38,003 nt of DNA from positions 1 through 38,003 of IMG/VR virus record IMGVR_UViG_3300038566_000181; one strand, 5' to 3'. Of this stretch, positions 27,549 through 35,859 are shown one piece after another. A program made the translations under genes and the position numbers. The stretch's first letter is position 1. The number at the start of each line of letters is the position of its first letter. Origin of the DNA: a virus. The notes below the pieces were generated by a model, which had not been told where the DNA came from, did not search any database, and was given only the letters and a program-made list of their open reading frames with translations.

Positions 27549-27965
27549 ATGTACGGATATTACACAGACGACGCATTAGTTTTATCAGATGCTCAGGCGT
27601 TACCTAATGCCACAAGTGCTGATTCAACTAACATTGTAAAACTCAACCCAAATACAAACGGTAGAATTGAGATTGCTATCTACGCAAATACAGATATTAC
27701 CGTAGCAACTGGAGAAGCATTTAGCATTGAGCTAGAAGCAGGAGCAACTAGTACAGCCGCTTCCGCAACTTCTCCAATCGATGATGGTCATGTTTACTTA
27801 GTGCATAAAACATCAGCTGATGATGCAATGACATTTTCAGAAGGTGACTTAATCACTAGATACATTGTGCCTGAAAGTGTAGAAGATTATGTTCAGTTAG
27901 TTTATGCTACTGACGGCGATCTTTCAACCATGAAAGTTGACGCATTCGCAAGAGTGCTAATGTAA
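27549..27965 (+). CDS. Capsid-associated protein, Bbp16-like, 138 aa
   Basis: Starts with YYTDDALVLSDAQALPNATS, close to the N-terminus of Bbp16-like structural proteins that follow the major capsid gene in many phages. Beta-rich throughout (RIEIAIYANTDITVATGEAF). Likely a decoration or head-stabilising protein. It is nine bases behind the capsid gene, and a GC-rich hairpin follows it. Confidence 0.7.
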   Translation: MYGYYTDDALVLSDAQALPNATSADSTNIVKLNPNTNGRIEIAIYANTDITVATGEAFSIELEAGATSTAASATSPIDDGHVYLVHKTSADDAMTFSEGDLITRYIVPESVEDYVQLVYATDGDLSTMKVDAFARVLM

Positions 27966-27973
27966 ACCAAATA

Positions 27974-27993
27974 GGGAGGGCTTCGGCTCTCCC
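27974..27993 (+). terminator. Hairpin with UUCG loop after the capsid genes
   Basis: GGGAGgGC-TTCG-GCtCTCCC, 8 bp with one G-T pair, followed by GTTTAAGG with only a short T run. It is probably a weak terminator or mRNA-stabilising hairpin that lets capsid mRNA exceed downstream mRNA. Confidence 0.55.
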
Positions 27994-28008
27994 GTTTAAG
28001 GACTAACT

Positions 28009-28455
28009 ATGGCAAAATGGGCTGACACAACACTAAGCACTAGAGACTCGGTAAAACGGATTGAATCTGAGATGGCTAGCACTGATTTTATCACTAATGA
28101 GCAGTTAACTGATAAAATCGCTTTGGCAAAGATTCTAATAGGTGACATGCTAGAGCTATATTTAACTGATGAGTTAAATTTGGTAGCGGATGAAGCAGAT
28201 GACGAGGTGCTACTTGATTTTATTAATAATCCTTCTGTATTTGGGCTGGCTTCTGACTATTTAGTAAACTCAAAGCAGTTTGAAGATATTTCTTTGAACA
28301 GCTTAAATGAGGTTGTAGCGAATAAATCTACTAGATATTACAATATGTTTATCCAGCAATTAGAGTCTGCCAAAAAACGCATAAATTTAGACACAGACCA
28401 AGACGGCGATGTTGACGAGTACAGAGCAAGTCATGTAGGCTACTTAATCCGATGA
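28009..28455 (+). CDS. Head-tail connector protein with EF-hand-like loop, 148 aa
   Basis: Helical protein in the position of the gp6/gp15-like head completion proteins. Near the C-terminus a calcium-loop-like motif LDTDQDGDVDEYR is visible; the DxDxDG part is perfect, but the last ligand position is not Glu, as in dockerin-like loops. It could stabilise the connector by binding calcium. The stop overlaps the next ATG (ATGA). Confidence 0.6.
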   Translation: MAKWADTTLSTRDSVKRIESEMASTDFITNEQLTDKIALAKILIGDMLELYLTDELNLVADEADDEVLLDFINNPSVFGLASDYLVNSKQFEDISLNSLNEVVANKSTRYYNMFIQQLESAKKRINLDTDQDGDVDEYRASHVGYLIR

Positions 28456-28979
28456 GAGTTAAAATCTTGCAGGTTCCTAAAGCTTTGAATATTGACTTTG
28501 ACTTTACAGTTAAAGAAACTAGAGAGATTGCTATGGATGCAAGGTCTTTAATTTTAAAAAGGACTCAGGCAGGAAGAGATATAAACGACCGTAAGTTTAA
28601 GGCGTATTCTTTTTTAAACCCTAAGTCTGGCACTCCAAATTTGACAGGTAAGGGTTCAATGTTACGTGGTATGAGTATAAAGGGTAGAAAAAATAGTTCA
28701 AGCATTTACTTTGGAAGATCACAGCAGAATGATAAAGCTTATTGGCATCAATACGGAACAGATCCATACACTATAAAGCCAAAAAATAAAAAGGCTCTAA
28801 GATTCGCGACTTCTCAACCTAATAAAGGCACAAGAAAAAACCCTAAAGGTAAATGGCTTTCTGCAGGTCATGAAATGCCTGGTCTACCACAAAGAGAATT
28901 TTTCGGGCTGTCACCTAAGGATATTAATAAGCTAACAGACAAAACAATAGAGCCAATATTCGCAAGGCGGTTCAAGTGA
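28452..28979 (+). CDS. Tail completion / virion morphogenesis protein, 175 aa
   Basis: The middle section DINDRKFKAYS, LTGKGSMLRGMSIKGRKNSS and DKAYWHQYGTDPYTI, ending PQREFFGL, is the pattern of phage virion morphogenesis (gpS-like / HK97 gp10-like) proteins: RT..G, LTG.G.L, HQ.G and the P.R.F.G signature. They complete the tail joint. The gene overlaps both neighbours by four bases. Confidence 0.8.
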   Translation: MRVKILQVPKALNIDFDFTVKETREIAMDARSLILKRTQAGRDINDRKFKAYSFLNPKSGTPNLTGKGSMLRGMSIKGRKNSSSIYFGRSQQNDKAYWHQYGTDPYTIKPKNKKALRFATSQPNKGTRKNPKGKWLSAGHEMPGLPQREFFGLSPKDINKLTDKTIEPIFARRFK

Positions 28980-29407
28980 CAAATTATCAAACAGCAGTAA
29001 TTGACGAGATTAAAACAAGACTAAAGACTATAACAGATATTGGACTAGTTGGAGAATATCCAGAAAATCAACCAGGCACAAATTATCCAGTTGCTTTAGT
29101 TTTTGACGGTGACGAAGATTTTGAGTTTTTCTCAGGTGATAAGATTAAATCAATCTGGCAGGTTTCAATCTTCACTAGCCAAAAAGTAGCAATTAACAGG
29201 CTTGAGAAAGCAAACGACTTTCAGGTCGATATTATTACAAAAGTATTAGACGGAAACGATTTGGATGGCACAGTCTCTAAATTGACATTATTATCCGTAG
29301 AGAAAGGCGAATACTCCAAAGATTTAGACTTACTAGATGTTGGATATTCTGACACGTTAATAAACAGAATGATTAATTTTGAAGTAGAGGTTTGTAATGC
29401 TTATTAA
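28976..29407 (+). CDS. Tail terminator protein, 143 aa
   Basis: Alpha/beta layout with an N-terminal helix (YQTAVIDEIKTRLKTITDIG), strands, and a central VALVFDGDEDFEFFSGDKI. It matches gpU-like tail terminators in size and place, between the completion protein and the tail tube gene. The function is to cap the growing tail tube. Confidence 0.65.
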   Translation: MTNYQTAVIDEIKTRLKTITDIGLVGEYPENQPGTNYPVALVFDGDEDFEFFSGDKIKSIWQVSIFTSQKVAINRLEKANDFQVDIITKVLDGNDLDGTVSKLTLLSVEKGEYSKDLDLLDVGYSDTLINRMINFEVEVCNAY

Positions 29408-29546
29408 TCTTAAAAAGGGAGTGAACCCGTTTAAAATTCACAATGGTAAAGAATGGCAGGTGATACAAGACGGAACTGAAATAGATTCTAACACCTACAA
29501 ACAAATTAAAAATAAAGTTGTAAAATTAAAGGAAGGTGAAAAATGA
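29397..29546 (+). CDS. Small tail-region protein, 49 aa
   Basis: ATG at 29397 overlaps the tail terminator gene by 11 nt and its stop overlaps the start of the tail tube gene (ATGA). The peptide starts MLINLKKGVNPFKIHNGKEW and is basic at the C-terminus. Short SH3-like or head-tail linkers are often encoded here. Function unknown. Confidence 0.55.
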   Translation: MLINLKKGVNPFKIHNGKEWQVIQDGTEIDSNTYKQIKNKVVKLKEGEK

Positions 29547-30451
29547 GTTGTTATGGCGGAAGAAATGGAAGAAACACGGTCGTTTTAGCGGCTAAAGAAA
29601 CAGAATACGGTGTACTTGCAGACTTTTCAGCTGCAACAATTCACAGCATGGCGGTTGCTTGTGAGATTACACCTGTTGTAAACACTACAGATGTTCCACA
29701 GCGAACAGGAACTATTGCTCCTCAATTAAGCGAGGTTGTAAAAACTACTACAGCGGTGACTGTTACTTTATCAGGTGCTTTTAATGATGGCTATGAATGG
29801 CTAGAAGAAGCTTTTACAGGTTCTACAGCTTCACCTTACACTATTAATGATACAAATAAACCAAGCTATGAGATTCACAGACGACACACAGACGGAACAC
29901 CTAAAGATGATATTGTAACAGGCTTAGTCTGTAAAACTTTTGATAAAAGTGCAGATCAGAACGGTGTGTTAATGTTTACAGCTACTTTCGATGGACAAGC
30001 ACCACTTATGGAACAAGCAGTCGAGGGAACTTACGTGGCTCCAACAATTAAAGAGTTCCAATTTGCAGGATCAACAATAGCAAATGAAAATTTTACATTA
30101 TCTGGACTTACATCTTACGCTTGTAATTTATCAAGTGAAAGCATGGATGAGGCTACTGCGTTTGGTAATTCTGCAACAAAGGTATGCGACCAAAAGACTA
30201 AGATCATGGGCGAGGTTACACACGAATCTGTTTATTTATCAACAGAGCCATTAACTATAGGCGATATGATGGAAGATTCCATAGAAATAAGTGCCGCATT
30301 TACAAATGGCAGTAATACAATTTCTATCGTCACAAAAGGTAAATACACAGCAGAAGTTCCAGACGTTGAGAATGATTTCTATAAATTATCCGTAACCCAG
30401 ACACTTGGTGGAACAGATAGCGCAGAAGCGTATACAGTCACATACGTATAA
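29543..30451 (+). CDS. Major tail tube protein, 302 aa
   Basis: Beta-rich protein with two similar halves. Begins MSCYGGRNGRNTVVLAAKET, includes TTDVPQRTGTIAPQLSEVVK (typical tail tube opening: 'D.p..TGt' pattern) and ends SVTQTLGGTDSAEAYTVTYV. Size and position directly before the tail chaperones and tape measure support the call. It should form the hexameric rings of the flexible tail. Confidence 0.8.
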   Translation: MSCYGGRNGRNTVVLAAKETEYGVLADFSAATIHSMAVACEITPVVNTTDVPQRTGTIAPQLSEVVKTTTAVTVTLSGAFNDGYEWLEEAFTGSTASPYTINDTNKPSYEIHRRHTDGTPKDDIVTGLVCKTFDKSADQNGVLMFTATFDGQAPLMEQAVEGTYVAPTIKEFQFAGSTIANENFTLSGLTSYACNLSSESMDEATAFGNSATKVCDQKTKIMGEVTHESVYLSTEPLTIGDMMEDSIEISAAFTNGSNTISIVTKGKYTAEVPDVENDFYKLSVTQTLGGTDSAEAYTVTYV

Positions 30452-30462
30452 AGGAGGATTAG

Positions 30463-30834
30463 ATGAGTATAGCATGTGTAAGAAGAAGTGAACTACCGAA
30501 TTTCAAGAAAGACGTGTATTTTAAAGAAGATAAGATTGCAACAATCAAGGCTCTATCCCGTAGAGACTATGGCAAGATGAAAAGAGCAGGAGACCAGCGT
30601 ACATCTTTTGAAGATGGCAAGGTGTTTATTCAGATCAACACTGAAGAGTCCGAGTTAATGAAAATCAAGCTTTCTTTAGTTAGTTGGGAGTTTGATTTCC
30701 CAATCACAATAGAAAACATTAACGATTTGGTTGATGATTATTATGATGCGATCTTAGACGCTATAAATAAACTTGAACTCGCAAACAATATCAGCGAGGA
30801 CATCTTGGGAAACTTAGAACAGCAGCCAGAATGA
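30463..30834 (+). CDS. Tail assembly chaperone, upstream frame (gpG-like), 123 aa
   Basis: Small helical protein located between tail tube and tape measure. It contains a slippery heptamer G-GGA-AAC at 30807-30813 in the right phase for a -1 ribosomal frameshift into the next frame. These chaperones bind the tape measure during tail assembly. The unshifted product stops at TGA 30832-30834. Confidence 0.8.
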   Translation: MSIACVRRSELPNFKKDVYFKEDKIATIKALSRRDYGKMKRAGDQRTSFEDGKVFIQINTEESELMKIKLSLVSWEFDFPITIENINDLVDDYYDAILDAINKLELANNISEDILGNLEQQPE

Positions 30835-31124
30835 TAGAAAATAACCCTGACCCTAACATAGTGGTTAAAAGCTCTGTTGGGGTTCGGAGGTTCTGTTCTG
30901 ACTGCGAGATATTTGACAAATGCGATCATAAGTTTGAAAAAATCTATGAATGTAACCAGATAGCTATAGACTTTGCTTTTCATCAGCTGAATTATCAAAA
31001 AGAGTGTTGGTATTGCAAAGGCGACTTTTACGACCAACCTTATTTTCACTACAAGCTAGTAGAGGAAGCAAAGAAAGAGATTTTAAAACAGCGTAAAATA
31101 AAACTTGATAAGAAGGCTAAATGA
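30463..31124 (+). CDS. Tail assembly chaperone, frameshift fusion (gpGT-like), about 220 aa
   Basis: 117 codons are read up to the heptamer GGGAAAC; then a -1 shift at 30813 leads into the frame of 30831-31124 (103 more residues). The -1 frame has no stop between 30813 and 30831. The arrangement copies lambda G/GT, where GGGAAAG is used. The T-like part carries CSDCEIFDKCDH and WYCKG, a Cys cluster unusual for this role. The fusion would be made in small amount. Confidence 0.72.
30807..30813 (+). promoter_or_regulatory. Programmed -1 frameshift site GGGAAAC
   Basis: X-XXY-YYZ heptamer G-GGA-AAC with codon boundaries TTG-GGA-AAC in the zero frame. It lies 21 nt before the zero-frame stop. Phase and the open -1 frame agree. 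Confidence 0.8.
30831..31124 (+). CDS. Tail assembly chaperone, downstream frame (gpT-like), 97 aa
   Basis: Has an ATG overlapping the TGA of the upstream gene, so it may also be translated alone, but the frameshift route is more likely. Six or more Cys: FCSDCEIFDKCDHKF, YECNQ, WYCKGDF. The end overlaps the tape measure start (ATGA). Cys-rich T-frames are found in several siphoviruses. Confidence 0.65.
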   Translation: MIENNPDPNIVVKSSVGVRRFCSDCEIFDKCDHKFEKIYECNQIAIDFAFHQLNYQKECWYCKGDFYDQPYFHYKLVEEAKKEILKQRKIKLDKKAK

Positions 31125-33130
31125 GCAAGACACAAAAGCTAATATACGAGATTGAAGGAAAGGGAGCTGTAAAGGCTCAAAAAGAGCTTGATAAATACGC
31201 TAAGAGCTTGGGGCTTTCTACTGCTCAATTAAAGAGACTTGCTGCACAAAGTGGTAAGACTTCTGTAGGAGTGAAAACACTCGGGAAGAATTTTAGAAAT
31301 GCAAAAAGCAATGCTTTAATGTTCAAATCTGCTTTAGCTACATTAGGAGTTTATGCGGCTGGTAAGTTTGCAAAAGACACATTAGATGCTGCTGGTGCAA
31401 TGGAAAACTGGGCTATTTCCTTTGAGGTTATGCTTGATAGCGCAGAAGACGCTAAATATATGCTAGAAGACTTGATGACATTTGCCGAGAAAACACCGTT
31501 TGAGATAAAGGGGATTGTCCCAACCTCAAAACAGTTAATGGCTATGGGCGTTGAGTCTGAAGACATGATTAAAACATTAACCTACTTAGGTAATGCAGCT
31601 GCTGGTGTTGGCGTACCTGTGCAGAGGCTAGCTTTAAACTTGGGACAGGTTAAAACTCTTGGTAGACTTACAGGAAGAGAAGTCAGAGACTTTGCAATGG
31701 CTGGTATTCCTTTAATAGAAGAACTTGCTAAGGCAATGGGTAAAACAAAAGTAGAAATACAAGAAATGGTCTCAGCTGGTGATATAAGTTTCAAAGATGT
31801 AGAGAATGCTTTTGTGTCCATGAGTTCTGAGGGTGGAAGATTTAATAACATGATGCAACGCCAATCAGAAACAATGAAAGGGATGTTGTCAAACTTGGCC
31901 GACTCATTCTTTGGGTTTAAAATATCTATTGGTGATGCAATGTTACCTTTAGTAAAAGAATATCTTCCAGACGCTATAACATTAATTGAGCAGTTTACGG
32001 CTTTGATTAGTGGTGGTGATATGGGGTTTATTGCTTCTCTTCGTTCCCAATTATCAGAAGTTTCTAAAACAGACTTATTGACTGGTAAAAAAGCTGGGGA
32101 ACAAATATTAAAAAATCTTCAAACTCAATACATGCAGGTTGCTTTAAGAAAAGAAGATTTAGAAACACAGTATGAATATTTATCTAATCAGCTACAAAAT
32201 AATAAGCTAACTGAATATCAACTAAACCAAGTTGAGATCGAGAGAGAAAAGAAATGGGAGTTGTTAAAAATATCCCATGAGGAAACAAAAGCAGCAAAAA
32301 CAAAAGTCGATGAACAAGTAGAAGTTTTGGCTGCATACGATTCTGAGCTTAAAAAACGTGGCGAGATCGTAAATAAACTAAAAGAACAAGCAAGATTGTT
32401 ACAAAGTTTAAAAGTTGAAATTGATATCCCTGAAATTGTTGTTGATGAATACGATGATATTATTACTCCAGATAAAATAAGAAACTATGAAGTTTGGGTT
32501 AATGAGCTTAAAATAGCGAATGAAAACCTTTCAGAAATTAATCAATGGAAGGAAAAACTAAAAGATTTAGATCCAGAATTATTTAAAAAACTTTTTGAAA
32601 ATGGCAAGGATGCAGCAAAAGAAATGTCAGCAGCCACTAGAGCATGGGGCGACTATACCTCAAATATCCTATACGAAGCTTTCGGTGGTCAATTTGACAG
32701 CATAGAAGATATGTTCAAGAACACACTTAAAAGAATGGCAGCAGATCTAGTAGCAAGCGGACTTTTATCTTTGCTAACAGGTGGCGCAGCAGGTGTTGGG
32801 CTATTCGGTGCAAGCGGTATGTTTGGAAGTATTTTCGGAGCGCACAACGGCGGAACATTCACAAACAACGGTGGAAATATTGTAAAAGCTGCAAACGGTT
32901 TAAGTGATTTTGTTGTTCCAGCAGGTTTCCCAAATGACAGTTTCCCTATCATGGTTGAGTCTGGTGAGCAAGTTAATGTAACACCTGCTAATCAAGTGGG
33001 TCAAGATGATACAATGAAACAGATTTTAAAAGCTATTAAAAGCCAACCAAGATACATTGTTAAGACTATAGGCAGAGTCGAACTTGCGGAAGAAGTAGAG
33101 CAAGGTCAAAGTGAAAAAAGGGATTTCTAA
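31121..33130 (+). CDS. Tape measure protein, 669 aa
   Basis: The N-terminal tape-measure domain is clear: LDAAGAMENWAISFEVMLDS, TPFEIKGIVPTSKQLMAMGV, LGQVKTLGRLTGREVRDFAM and AGIPLIEELAKAMGKT. A coiled-coil rod follows at about 330-440, and a Gly/Ala-rich hydrophobic segment (LLTGGAAGVGLFGASGMFG) near 560. Using the usual 0.15 nm per residue, tail length would be about 100 nm. The protein sets tail length and may form the DNA channel in the host membrane. Confidence 0.9.
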   Translation: MSKTQKLIYEIEGKGAVKAQKELDKYAKSLGLSTAQLKRLAAQSGKTSVGVKTLGKNFRNAKSNALMFKSALATLGVYAAGKFAKDTLDAAGAMENWAISFEVMLDSAEDAKYMLEDLMTFAEKTPFEIKGIVPTSKQLMAMGVESEDMIKTLTYLGNAAAGVGVPVQRLALNLGQVKTLGRLTGREVRDFAMAGIPLIEELAKAMGKTKVEIQEMVSAGDISFKDVENAFVSMSSEGGRFNNMMQRQSETMKGMLSNLADSFFGFKISIGDAMLPLVKEYLPDAITLIEQFTALISGGDMGFIASLRSQLSEVSKTDLLTGKKAGEQILKNLQTQYMQVALRKEDLETQYEYLSNQLQNNKLTEYQLNQVEIEREKKWELLKISHEETKAAKTKVDEQVEVLAAYDSELKKRGEIVNKLKEQARLLQSLKVEIDIPEIVVDEYDDIITPDKIRNYEVWVNELKIANENLSEINQWKEKLKDLDPELFKKLFENGKDAAKEMSAATRAWGDYTSNILYEAFGGQFDSIEDMFKNTLKRMAADLVASGLLSLLTGGAAGVGLFGASGMFGSIFGAHNGGTFTNNGGNIVKAANGLSDFVVPAGFPNDSFPIMVESGEQVNVTPANQVGQDDTMKQILKAIKSQPRYIVKTIGRVELAEEVEQGQSEKRDF

Positions 33131-34572
33131 TGTTAATTAACTTTTACGCGGAAGATCCAGTAAACTTTGTTTCATCAAAAGGAATAAGCTCTTACAAGAT
33201 AAGCTCAGAGCGTTCAATTAGCGTTAATAAGTACAAGCAAACTCCAAGAAGAGTAGAAATAGAAATTGACTACGTTCGTGGCTCAGACACAATTTTAGAC
33301 AGCATATTGGATAATTCAAACGAATATTCTAATAATGTTTTTAAGTATTGGGTCAAAGTCGGCAATTTATTACGTGGATATTTAGACACGAGTTCTGCAA
33401 CTTACGATCGTAAAGAGAAATATATCAGATTTATTTGCTACGATGCTATCGGTTTACTTACTGCAATAAAAGACGATCTTTTAAACCAAGATGGAACTTT
33501 GCAATATGGAACAATCGAGGAAATTTGGCAAAAGATTTATTTAGGTGTTACTAATGCAGAAAGCGGTGGATTAGGCATTTGTCCTAATATGTTTTACTTA
33601 TTATCTCCCGCAGCGGTTGGAGTGACTTATGAGAACCAAATAGCATTGCCACAAGTAGATTTGCAAACATACTCTTATAATTCAATCAAAGCAATAGAAT
33701 CTCAAACTAACCTTGATGATGGATGGCAAGACGATAACACTAATTATTTCTTTAAAGGATTTCATTATTCACAAACGGTAGAGACAGGTTGGTTTTATGA
33801 GTGGCTAATATCTGACAATGACGGAGAATATAACTGGTATGTAAAATATATTAGAATTTATTCAAATGGAATGGTAGCCGATAACTACTATGTTGACAGC
33901 GGTGTAAACGATACTTATGCAGGGGCGTTTACTAGACTAAAAGGCAGTTATTTAAAAGTGACAGAATCAGAATGGTTTAACCTGGTTAACGAGTTATGGA
34001 TATTAGATAATGAATACGAAGGTGAACCAGCGAAAGTTACTTATGAAACTGACGGTGATTTGGTCAACTTAATATTTAATGGCAATATCTCACCAAGTAA
34101 GCTCAATTATGGTGAAATAAACAATGAATATGAAAGCTTTGAAGTGAAACATGATTCGCTTAATATATTGGATCTTCTTTCCTCTACCTTAGCAGTAAGA
34201 AGGCAATACATGAATGTTACACCTAGCGGAGATATATCTTTTGATAATATCCGAGTTTCAAGCGATGATACAGCAACCGTTATTCCTGACCTTGATATTT
34301 ACGAAAGCACAGAGGGCAGAATCCCACTTTTAGAAAAAGATTCTTTAGATATTAGTGTCTTATCAGGTGAGAAAGATATTTATGAAAACCTTTACTATGA
34401 AGCAGTCAACGCAATCTTTTCTTTAGTCAGGACTGTTACTCTTGCATGTTTTAGTTATCCATACGCATTAAATTTGCTTGATAAAATTACCTCTGATAAT
34501 AAAGATTACATCATAAATTCATTGAACGAAGACGCTGAAGAGCTTATATACTACATAGAAGGATGGCGATAG
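33130..34572 (+). CDS. Distal tail / tail-tip structural protein, 480 aa
   Basis: Starts MLINFYAEDPVNFVSSKGIS and is beta-rich and aromatic-rich throughout, with few charged clusters. Shares one base with the tape measure stop. In siphoviruses this position holds distal tail (Dit) or tail-associated (Tal) proteins that form the tail tip. I recognise no catalytic motif. Structural role is from position. Confidence 0.6.
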   Translation: MLINFYAEDPVNFVSSKGISSYKISSERSISVNKYKQTPRRVEIEIDYVRGSDTILDSILDNSNEYSNNVFKYWVKVGNLLRGYLDTSSATYDRKEKYIRFICYDAIGLLTAIKDDLLNQDGTLQYGTIEEIWQKIYLGVTNAESGGLGICPNMFYLLSPAAVGVTYENQIALPQVDLQTYSYNSIKAIESQTNLDDGWQDDNTNYFFKGFHYSQTVETGWFYEWLISDNDGEYNWYVKYIRIYSNGMVADNYYVDSGVNDTYAGAFTRLKGSYLKVTESEWFNLVNELWILDNEYEGEPAKVTYETDGDLVNLIFNGNISPSKLNYGEINNEYESFEVKHDSLNILDLLSSTLAVRRQYMNVTPSGDISFDNIRVSSDDTATVIPDLDIYESTEGRIPLLEKDSLDISVLSGEKDIYENLYYEAVNAIFSLVRTVTLACFSYPYALNLLDKITSDNKDYIINSLNEDAEELIYYIEGWR

Positions 34573-35097
34573 ATGAAAAGTTTATTTGGGTTTGGTGGAG
34601 TAAAGTTTGAGAAAAACGATAGAGCGATAGAATTTCCTTATGACTTTGGAAATATCACACCTTCACCTGTATTTTCTGCAAGACGTGAAAATATAAATAG
34701 AAGATTGGTAGGCCGACAATTAGGGTTCAGAAACAATATTTCTATAAGATTATACAGTAGGTCAGATGAAGATGCTGAAAGCTTTAGGGATTTAGCAATA
34801 ATGCTTAACACTTTGACAAATGAGGTTGCACAGGAGACAATAATTGTTTACCCAAGATATGATTCAACTGCAGGTGTAACTAATCAATCTTACGAATGTA
34901 TTTTAAACAGTGATTTTAATGTAGCTGACTTGGCAAATGTGCCAGTTGGTCAAAGTATAACTATTAATTTTGTAGCGGTTGAATTGTTGCCAATATCTAC
35001 GGTAATAACTGGATCCGCTCCTGATAATTGGATTGATGAAAACGATAATAATATAGTAGATGAAAACGGTAACAATCTTATATTTAAAGATGACTAA
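34573..35097 (+). CDS. Tail-tip protein with repeated acidic C-terminus, 174 aa
   Basis: Begins directly after the previous stop. N-terminal alpha/beta part with FPYDFGNITPSPVFSARREN and a core VAQETIIVYPRYDSTAG. The last residues contain a short internal repeat: NWIDENDNNIVDENGNNLIF (WIDENDNN / IVDENGNN). Such Asn/Asp repeats may be attachment points for fibres. Likely a tail-tip or baseplate component. Confidence 0.55.
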   Translation: MKSLFGFGGVKFEKNDRAIEFPYDFGNITPSPVFSARRENINRRLVGRQLGFRNNISIRLYSRSDEDAESFRDLAIMLNTLTNEVAQETIIVYPRYDSTAGVTNQSYECILNSDFNVADLANVPVGQSITINFVAVELLPISTVITGSAPDNWIDENDNNIVDENGNNLIFKDD

Positions 35098-35106
35098 GGA
35101 GATTTT

Positions 35107-35811
35107 ATGGCTGAAAAAAGAATAAGCGATATATCAACAACTATCACAACTGTAACTGATACAGCTTACATGGCTTTTGATAACAATGACGGAACAGACA
35201 AAACAGAAAAAATTACCTACCTAAATTTAGAAACTCAAATAAGAGGGGGTGCTTCTGATTTTGATTTGGCTAGACTAGATGGGATCACTGCGACCAATAG
35301 TGAATTGAACATTTTAGACGGTGCGACACTTTCTACAGCTGAACTGAACGTGCTTGACGGGTTCACTGGTGACGCTTCTGATCTTAATAAGCTAGACGGG
35401 TTCACGGGATCTGCAAGTGATATTGAAAGGCTAGCTGACGTTGAGAGTGATTTAATGGGTAAAGACGAAAATCAAGCCGTGCATACTGGAGAGATAACCG
35501 CATCAGGAATAATAACAGGCGGTAGTGGAAACTATGGAGCAACAACATCAGGTTCTGCAATTTTAACCACCATGCCAGAAATCACAGCTTTAAAATCAGA
35601 AGAGATTCTAATCTATTTCAGGACAGATGGTGGACAAAATGTCACAATAGTACCTTTTGCAGGTGACGGCGGGTTCGTAATGCAAGACGGATCTACCACA
35701 GGAACGACTATTACCCTAGACTCAGTAAACGATTTCGTATTGCTAAAATCATCTTCAGTGCCTAATGGATTATGGATGATCGTTGGCGGTTATAGTTATA
35801 CATTGGCATAA
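35107..35811 (+). CDS. Tail fibre protein with LDG repeats, 234 aa
   Basis: Four short repeats of the type LDG-x-T/F-x-x-x-x-x-ELN lie at about residues 55-110 (LDGITATNSELNILDGATLS, then LNVLDGFTGDASDLNKLDGF). These repeats are typical of phage tail fibres with extended triple-stranded shafts. The C-terminal 100 residues form a beta domain ending NGLWMIVGGYSYTLA. N-terminal attachment to the tail tip is likely. Confidence 0.7.
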   Translation: MAEKRISDISTTITTVTDTAYMAFDNNDGTDKTEKITYLNLETQIRGGASDFDLARLDGITATNSELNILDGATLSTAELNVLDGFTGDASDLNKLDGFTGSASDIERLADVESDLMGKDENQAVHTGEITASGIITGGSGNYGATTSGSAILTTMPEITALKSEEILIYFRTDGGQNVTIVPFAGDGGFVMQDGSTTGTTITLDSVNDFVLLKSSSVPNGLWMIVGGYSYTLA

Positions 35812-35816
35812 AATCA

Positions 35817-35838
35817 AATTTAACTTGACGGTTAAATT
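35817..35838 (+). promoter_or_regulatory. Perfect operator-like palindrome before the receptor-binding gene
   Basis: AATTTAAC, six bases (TTGACG), GTTAAATT: 8-bp arms without mismatch. The same core TTTAACTTGAC is found before the tRNAs and after the large terminase. The TTGACG could be a -35 box, but no good -10 is visible at 16-18 nt. Confidence 0.55.
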
Positions 35839-35859
35839 AAAAAAGTACATAGGTGAACT

